Assembly (NCBI GenBank): GCA_964548165.1
Contig: CAZJQD010000005.1
Span: 1 to 64,000 of the forward strand
Length of the DNA stretch: 64,000 bases
Reading direction: 5' to 3'
Source of the DNA: CAZJQD01 sp964548165 [NCBI: uncultured bacterium]
GTDB lineage: Bacteria > UBA8481
This document shows, piece by piece, positions 63,280-64,000 of this stretch. A model generated the notes under the pieces. It was given only the letters and a program-made list of their open reading frames with translations. It did not search any database and was not told where the DNA came from. Within the stretch, counting starts at the first letter, position 1, and each line of letters starts with the position of its first letter. The translations under genes were made by a program, and so were the position numbers.

Positions 63280-64000
63280 CCGGGATGGGGTTGAGGGCAG
63301 AACCCTCCAGCCATCTCGAGACGGCCTCGGCGGCGACGGCGTGGCCGGCCGCTGTCCAGTGCCCGTCGTTCCGGAAATAAAGACTGCCGGGATCCGGATG
63401 CGTGCGAAATGTGTCCCAGAGAGAGAACACGGGGATCTTCTCCGTCGCCGCCCAGCGAAGGAAGAGTTCCTCGGGGCGTCGCGAGGAGACGCCGGGGGGG
63501 AAGTTGTGCGCGATGCGGCCATCGGTCCAGGCCTCGGCCGAGACCTGGTGGCCGTAGGGATAAAGGACGACGCGAAAGGCGACGCCCTGCGCCTGGAGCA
63601 GGTCCCGGATCTTCGCCAGGTAGTGAAACGAGTGGTCCCAGCGGGGAACGTACTCCGTATCGGGGATGGAGTCGCGGCCGGGAAAGAGCGGCTCTAGGTC
63701 GAGAGCGGCTCCCGCGTAGCCCACGTCTTCTCTACCAGCCGGCAGCACTTTCAGCGCGGTGTGCCTGAGGTAGCAGAAGAGGGCGCTGTGCCTTTCGAGG
63801 AATTGCGCGGTCGGGCCGGTGAGCGAGAGACCGCCGGCCTGGCGCGGCCGGATCGAGAGGGGCAGGCCGGTCTCGTCGGTGATGAGGCGCCGGGAGTAGT
63901 AGACGTCGTTGGCAGGATCGGAGAGGTCAAAGAAGAGGATGACGGTGTCAGGTTCCAGGGCGAGCCCGCGGTGGCGCAGGTAGAGGTACTCGAGCAGGGG
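63269..64000 (-). CDS. SGNH-hydrolase-like protein, N-terminus outside the window
   Basis: The last 243 residues are visible; the frame stays open to the right edge. The stretch EYLYLRHRGLALEPDTVILFFDLSDPANDVYY and the C-terminal NDGHWTAAGHAVAAEAV, with the D-x-H dyad, match SGNH/GDSL-fold proteins often linked to O-acetylation or deacetylation of surface glycans. The nucleophile Ser block would lie outside the window. YPYGHQVSAEAW marks the middle. Exact reaction unknown. Confidence 0.7.
   Translation of the reverse strand, partial: PLLEYLYLRHRGLALEPDTVILFFDLSDPANDVYYSRRLITDETGLPLSIRPRQAGGLSLTGPTAQFLERHSALFCYLRHTALKVLPAGREDVGYAGAALDLEPLFPGRDSIPDTEYVPRWDHSFHYLAKIRDLLQAQGVAFRVVLYPYGHQVSAEAWTDGRIAHNFPPGVSSRRPEELFLRWAATEKIPVFSLWDTFRTHPDPGSLYFRNDGHWTAAGHAVAAEAVSRWLEGSALNPIPATP

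Overview
The window is GC-rich (about two thirds G+C by eye), densely coded, and comes from the chromosome of a diderm, flagellated, aerobically respiring bacterium. Evidence for a diderm is an outer-membrane beta-barrel protein, an OmpA-type lipoprotein, Lol lipoprotein-export genes and many lipobox signal peptides. The phylum cannot be fixed from sequence alone. The mix of McsA/McsB arginine kinase, PdxJ, Lol genes, a c-di-AMP riboswitch and a FlgD/T9SS-like C-terminal domain does not fit a typical proteobacterium; I infer a poorly sampled candidate phylum or an FCB/planctomycete-like lineage. No integrase, transposase, CRISPR array or rRNA is visible, so this is chromosome rather than an island.

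Layout. 1-2.1 kb: end of an aa3-type cytochrome c oxidase operon (ctaD-ctaE-ctaF). 2.1-10.2 kb: single genes (outer-membrane barrel, methyltransferase, threonine synthase, metacaspase-like protease with a Cys-rich tail, L,D-transpeptidase, OmpA lipoprotein). 10.2-16.7 kb: a six-gene minus-strand operon (PLP transsulfuration enzyme, nucleotidyltransferase, Cys-repeat lipoprotein, DEDDy exonuclease, PolX-like PHP protein, PfkB kinase). 16.8-21.8 kb: pdxH, then a GTGA-coupled set (class V aminotransferase, HIT protein, OppD- and OppF-like ATPases), then cutA. 21.8-30.4 kb: flagellar basal-body and export cluster flgB-flgC-fliE-fliF-fliG-fliH-fliI-fliJ, a lytic transglycosylase, a MotE/FlbB-like protein and a stand-alone LigD-type 3'-phosphoesterase domain. 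30.4-32.5 kb: c-di-AMP (ydaO) riboswitch and a KimA-type potassium importer. 32.7-42.6 kb: membrane glycosyltransferase, cobO, secreted PPC-domain protein, beta-propeller-like protein, tRNA-Lys, a DUF6884-like protein, a large secreted protein of unknown function and an MMACHC-like protein. 42.6-48.8 kb: tRNA-Ser, a palindromic operator and promoter driving a three-gene secreted cassette, a diguanylate cyclase and two unknown proteins. 49.0-63.3 kb: ftsH-folP-pilZ-cdaA-ybbR-pdxJ-HD-GYP-lysS-lolC/E-lolD-ilvE and mcsA-mcsB. The window ends in a partial SGNH-hydrolase-like gene.

How the genes fit together. Two second-messenger circuits run through the window. c-di-AMP is made by CdaA (52.5 kb), probably modulated by YbbR/CdaR, and sensed by the riboswitch in front of the KimA gene (30.5 kb), which is the potassium-homeostasis loop known from Firmicutes. 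c-di-GMP is made by a GGDEF protein (45.9 kb), bound by a PilZ protein encoded immediately upstream of cdaA, and degraded by an HD-GYP protein three genes downstream of PilZ+cdaA, alongside a flagellar cluster.

The most novel signal is a 30-residue six-cysteine repeat (C-x8-C-x6-C-x-C-x5-C-x4-C with DR, CPC and YGxC cores). It occurs three times in the tail of a secreted metacaspase and four times in a lipoprotein about 6.5 kb away; I cannot assign it to any named domain. Four inverted-repeat-bounded intergenic elements of about 120-145 bp sit at gene ends. A sigma-28-like promoter with a terminator about 100 nt downstream may make a small RNA in front of the OmpA-type gene.
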